Assembly (NCBI RefSeq): GCF_001999245.1
Contig: NZ_CP019630.1
Span: forward strand, 2,294,001 to 2,358,000
Reading direction: 5' to 3'
DNA length: 64,000 nucleotides
Source of the DNA: Roseibium algicola
Lineage (GTDB): Bacteria; Pseudomonadota; Alphaproteobacteria; Rhizobiales; Stappiaceae
Part shown: positions 61,332-64,000 of the stretch, one piece after another
Numbering within the stretch: the first letter of the stretch is position 1
Layout: each line of letters starts with the position of its first letter
Translations under genes and position numbers: made by a program
The notes under the pieces: generated by a model
The model's input: only the letters and a program-made list of their open reading frames with translations
What the model was told of the DNA's origin: nothing
The model's database searches: none

Positions 61332-63623
61332 TCAACCGCCGGCCCGACGGATGCCTTCCATCTGCGACAAAGGATCAGGCGGCATCAACTCGTTGAAGGG
61401 CAGCGGCCTGTCGAAGAGATAGCCCTGCAGGAACTCGCAACCCGCCTCCACCAGGAAGTCGCGCTGTGCTTCCGTCTCGACCCCTTCGCCGACGCTTTGC
61501 ATGCCCATTACCCGGGCAAGGCTGAGCATGGAGCGGACGACCATGTCCGCTTCCTCGTCCTCGCCGATACGCGACACGAAACTGCGGTCGATCTTCATCT
61601 TGTCGAAGCGATACTTGTGCAGGTAGTTCAGGCTGGAAAATCCGGTGCCGAAGTCGTCAATGGCAAGCCCGACGCCAAGATCGCGCAGCTTGAGAATGGT
61701 GTTCCGCGTCTGCGCGCTTTCCTCCAGCATCAGGTCCTCGGTGATTTCGAGAACAAGCCTTTCCGGAGGAAAGTCGTATTTCTGCAGCAGTGCCTCGACC
61801 TTGTCCGCGAAACCTGCGGCCTGGATCTGGCTTGTGCAGACATTGACCGACACGCCGGTCTGCATCCAGCTGCAGGCATCGTGAAGCGCCCGCTCCAGCA
61901 CCCAGGCACCGATCACAGGCATCAGTCCAGCATCCTGGGCAACCGGCAGGAACATCGCAGGCGGCACCAGGCCGCGGCTTGGATGCCGCCAGCGGATCAG
62001 GGCTTCATAGAAGGCCAGTTCGCCCGACCGGGCGTCAACGATCGGCTGATAGAACAGGTCGAATTGCTCTTCGCGCAGGGCTGAATCAAGATCCACACGG
62101 ATCTCGCGCCGCTCGCGCAGAAGGTCGTCCATCCGCTCGTCGTAAATCCGGAACGAGCTTTTCTGCTCCATCTTGCAGCGCTGCAGGGCGATATCGGCAG
62201 CGCGAACAAGGCCTGTCAGTGTCTGGCCGTGGTCCGGGAAGCGGGCAATACCCGCGCTTACGGACGTTTCAATGCGCTTGCCTTCATAGTCGAACGGCTG
62301 CCGCAGCTTTTCAAACAGCTTGCCTGCTTCCTCAACGGCTTGCTCCGGTGTTTCCCAACGCTCCGTCAGGATCAGGAATTCATCGCCACCGCTGCGCGCG
62401 ACCAGGTCGAACGGGCCGAGCACCGATCTGATGCGTTCGGCCTGAGCGACCACCAGGCTGTCGCCCACGGTGTGACCGTAGATGTCGTTCACTTGCTTGA
62501 GGTTGTCGACGTCGAGATAAATGATCCAGGCGCCACGCTGCTGATCCTTGCGCAAGGCCAGCCTCTTCGTGGCTGTGGCGTGGAAATATCCGCGTGTGAC
62601 AAAGCCTGTCAGGGAATCGTGATTGGCGGCGTAACGGGCTTCCTGTTCACGGGCTGCCAGCCGTGCCCTGGCGTTGGCATTCTGCCGGAGGGCAATCAGG
62701 GCCACTGTCAGAATGACCCCGAGCGACAGCAGGAGAACCGGTATCGAAGACAGGATGATCCCCGACGACTGGCTCATCGGATACCATGCGAGATAACCAA
62801 GCACCGTGCCGGACCCGTTCTGAACCGGAGTACCGATCATGCCGTCGGGAATTTCCGAAGCGAATTTCAGATTATCGAGGGCGAGGCTGGACAGAAGATT
62901 GCTGAGATGCGCCGCATCGATCTCGAATGCGTTGACGAGAACGTTCGGCGGCCCGAAGGACATTTCGATCCCACCGGGATCCGGTACGATCGCAAAGGCC
63001 GCGACGATGAAGGGGTGATCGTTGATCTCGACAATGTCGATGGCCGAAATGTCGGCCAAAGTCCCGGTGAAGCGGACTTCGCCTGGTTCTGACCGGACCA
63101 AGGCTTTGACGTAATTGCCGCGTATGCTGTCCAGCGTGCCGGTAATGCCCGTCTGGACGCTCTTGGAAAAGTCTTCCGCTCTCTCCTTGCCGTGGAAGTT
63201 GGAAGAAAAGAGGACCTTGCTGTCCGGACCGAAAAGCACTGTGTAGTCGTGGGCGAAATCCAGGGCCATGTCGACGCCGAACCTGGCCTCGATCCAGTCA
63301 GGCGACAGATTGGTATCGATATTCTGATAGGCGGCGTTGGAAGCGGCGTAGCGCTCCATTTCACGCAACAGCAACTGCTTGTGGTTCTGGAAGACACGCG
63401 CGACTGATTTGGTCTCCCGCATCGCAGCTTCGCGCTCCGCGACCAGCACCTTGAACAGCACGGCGCCGAAAGAAAAAATCACCGCGCAGAACATCAAAAT
63501 GATGACGAGGCTGGAAGAAATGCCGAAAACGCCCGCGGTCATCCGGCGCGGTTCGTCGGATACTGTCTCCGCCGCGGAATGAACCAGGTCGAATTTGTCT
63601 GTTTTTCCAGACAGATCGCGCAT
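61332..63623 (-). CDS. Membrane-bound GGDEF/EAL protein with extracytoplasmic sensor
   Basis: 763-residue cyclic-di-GMP enzyme. Two transmembrane segments (about residues 35-60 and 285-310) flank a periplasmic sensor that looks like CHASE4 (DLAHDYTVLFGPDSKVLFSS-type). GGDEF is intact (RSGGDEF, about 411), but the RxxD product-inhibition site reads GPFD, so feedback control is probably lost. EAL (FYEALIRWRHP, about 538), IDDFGTGFSSL, KMKIDRSFV and GEGVET are all intact, so it may be a phosphodiesterase with a GTP-regulated GGDEF domain, or act in both directions. It lies between preTA and another ABC gene. Confidence 0.92.
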   Translation of the reverse strand: MRDLSGKTDKFDLVHSAAETVSDEPRRMTAGVFGISSSLVIILMFCAVIFSFGAVLFKVLVAEREAAMRETKSVARVFQNHKQLLLREMERYAASNAAYQNIDTNLSPDWIEARFGVDMALDFAHDYTVLFGPDSKVLFSSNFHGKERAEDFSKSVQTGITGTLDSIRGNYVKALVRSEPGEVRFTGTLADISAIDIVEINDHPFIVAAFAIVPDPGGIEMSFGPPNVLVNAFEIDAAHLSNLLSSLALDNLKFASEIPDGMIGTPVQNGSGTVLGYLAWYPMSQSSGIILSSIPVLLLSLGVILTVALIALRQNANARARLAAREQEARYAANHDSLTGFVTRGYFHATATKRLALRKDQQRGAWIIYLDVDNLKQVNDIYGHTVGDSLVVAQAERIRSVLGPFDLVARSGGDEFLILTERWETPEQAVEEAGKLFEKLRQPFDYEGKRIETSVSAGIARFPDHGQTLTGLVRAADIALQRCKMEQKSSFRIYDERMDDLLRERREIRVDLDSALREEQFDLFYQPIVDARSGELAFYEALIRWRHPSRGLVPPAMFLPVAQDAGLMPVIGAWVLERALHDACSWMQTGVSVNVCTSQIQAAGFADKVEALLQKYDFPPERLVLEITEDLMLEESAQTRNTILKLRDLGVGLAIDDFGTGFSSLNYLHKYRFDKMKIDRSFVSRIGEDEEADMVVRSMLSLARVMGMQSVGEGVETEAQRDFLVEAGCEFLQGYLFDRPLPFNELMPPDPLSQMEGIRRAGG

Positions 63624-63710
63624 TTCGCTTTCAAAATCCCAAGCTTTTGTCAGCGAAGCAGTCTGGGTTCAAACCTTTAATTTTTAGTGCCTTGGCAGGC
63701 ATGAGGCAAA

Positions 63711-63741
63711 GGCAGCCGGAACAATTTCCGCCCCGGCTGCC
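63711..63741 (-). terminator. Hairpin after the substrate-binding protein gene
   Basis: Perfect 9-base stem GGCAGCCGG / CCGGCTGCC with a 13-base loop, 10 bases after the stop of the minus-strand gene, followed on that strand by TTTGCC. A likely but not strong terminator. Confidence 0.5.
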
Positions 63742-63750
63742 CGATTGACG

Positions 63751-64000
63751 TTACATCTTGTCGGTGACGACCGTTGTTGTGGCGCCTTCCGGCTCCTTGG
63801 TGATGACCGGGTCGGACCCGCCGGACAGGAGGGACTTCACGGTGCGCTCATAGGCAGACATGTCCAGTTTGCCGTCAGATCCATCAACCAGCTTGTTGAT
63901 TTCGCCGACCATGCGGATCTGATGCTTTTCGGTCTGCGCGCCAGTGGCGTCGTTTTCGAGAACGATTTCAGCAGCTTCTTCCGGGTTTTCGGCGGAATAG
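63751..64000 (-). CDS. ABC transporter substrate-binding protein (NMT1-type), C-terminal part
   Basis: Only the last 82 codons are in the window (stop at 63751-63753). The readable end includes YSAENPEEAAEIVLEND, EKHQIRMVGEINKLVDG and DMSAYERTVKSLLSGG, the helical C-terminal pattern of NMT1/THI5-like binding proteins; the frame remains open at base 64000. Next to preTA this is probably the binding protein of a pyrimidine importer, as often seen in such clusters, though the GGDEF/EAL gene intervenes. Signal peptide and ligand site are outside the window. Confidence 0.7.
   Translation of the reverse strand, partial: YSAENPEEAAEIVLENDATGAQTEKHQIRMVGEINKLVDGSDGKLDMSAYERTVKSLLSGGSDPVITKEPEGATTTVVTDKM

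Overview
The window looks like chromosomal DNA of a GC-rich alphaproteobacterium of the Hyphomicrobiales, most like marine Stappiaceae (Roseibium/Labrenzia type). This rests on gene content and style: an MmcB repair protein, xylFHG-xylBA with a ROK regulator, a DedA-PAP2 fusion, NMT1/THI5-type ABC importers, PreT/PreA, and the CCTCATCCTGAGGA-type intergenic palindrome seen in this order. The assignment is inference. No rRNA, tRNA, CRISPR array, prophage or insertion sequence was seen. Coding density is high, and many start/stop overlaps (ATGA, TGATG, TTGA) point to operons.

Layout. 1-5020 (-): acyl-CoA catabolism operon (CoA ligase, SDR, MaoC hydratase, nitronate-monooxygenase-like flavoprotein, acyl-CoA dehydrogenase cut by the window edge). 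5205-16943: glycan region with glycosyltransferases, two FkbM methyltransferases, gmd and fcl for GDP-L-fucose, another methyltransferase and a sulfotransferase-like protein. Its middle (about 8.1-11.7 kb) is strikingly AT-rich and probably acquired. 17041-24485: YegS-type lipid kinase, LysR plus glutaryl-CoA dehydrogenase, DAO-type FAD oxidoreductase, N-formylglutamate amidohydrolase-like protein with an acidic tail, class V aminotransferase. 24609-28505: palindromic repeat, polyphosphate:AMP phosphotransferase, DedA-PAP2-LssY fusion.

28779-34307: sulfide operon. Two half-size YeeE/YedE proteins, a persulfide dioxygenase-like MBL protein, a DUF442 phosphatase fused to sulfide:quinone oxidoreductase, and a SulP transporter follow a promoter whose -10 lies inside a perfect AT-rich inverted repeat (candidate BigR/SqrR box). 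No ArsR-type regulator is nearby. 34455-37823: secreted hypothetical protein, mmcB, MFS transporter and divergent GlxA-type regulator. 37919-48723: xylose uptake and catabolism on the minus strand, the divergent ROK regulator, and coupled to it a di-heme DUF1111 protein and a CRTAC1/ASPIC-UnbV protein.

48868-57361: RidA-like protein and a probable catabolic cluster of unknown substrate (NMT1-type ABC importer, cytosine-deaminase-like amidohydrolase, GlcD-like flavoprotein, flavodoxin-fold reductase; divergent LysR; creatininase-family protein). 57362-61222: a gene-poor stretch with several dyad motifs, then preT-preA (reductive pyrimidine degradation) behind a near-consensus RutR-type operator. 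61332-64000: a GGDEF/EAL protein and the C-terminus of another NMT1-type substrate-binding protein.

The strongest leads are the two predicted operators (RutR-type and BigR-type), the uncharacterised amidohydrolase/flavoprotein cluster, the peroxidase/CRTAC1 pair attached to the xylose regulator, and an unassigned protein family in the AT-rich glycan island.
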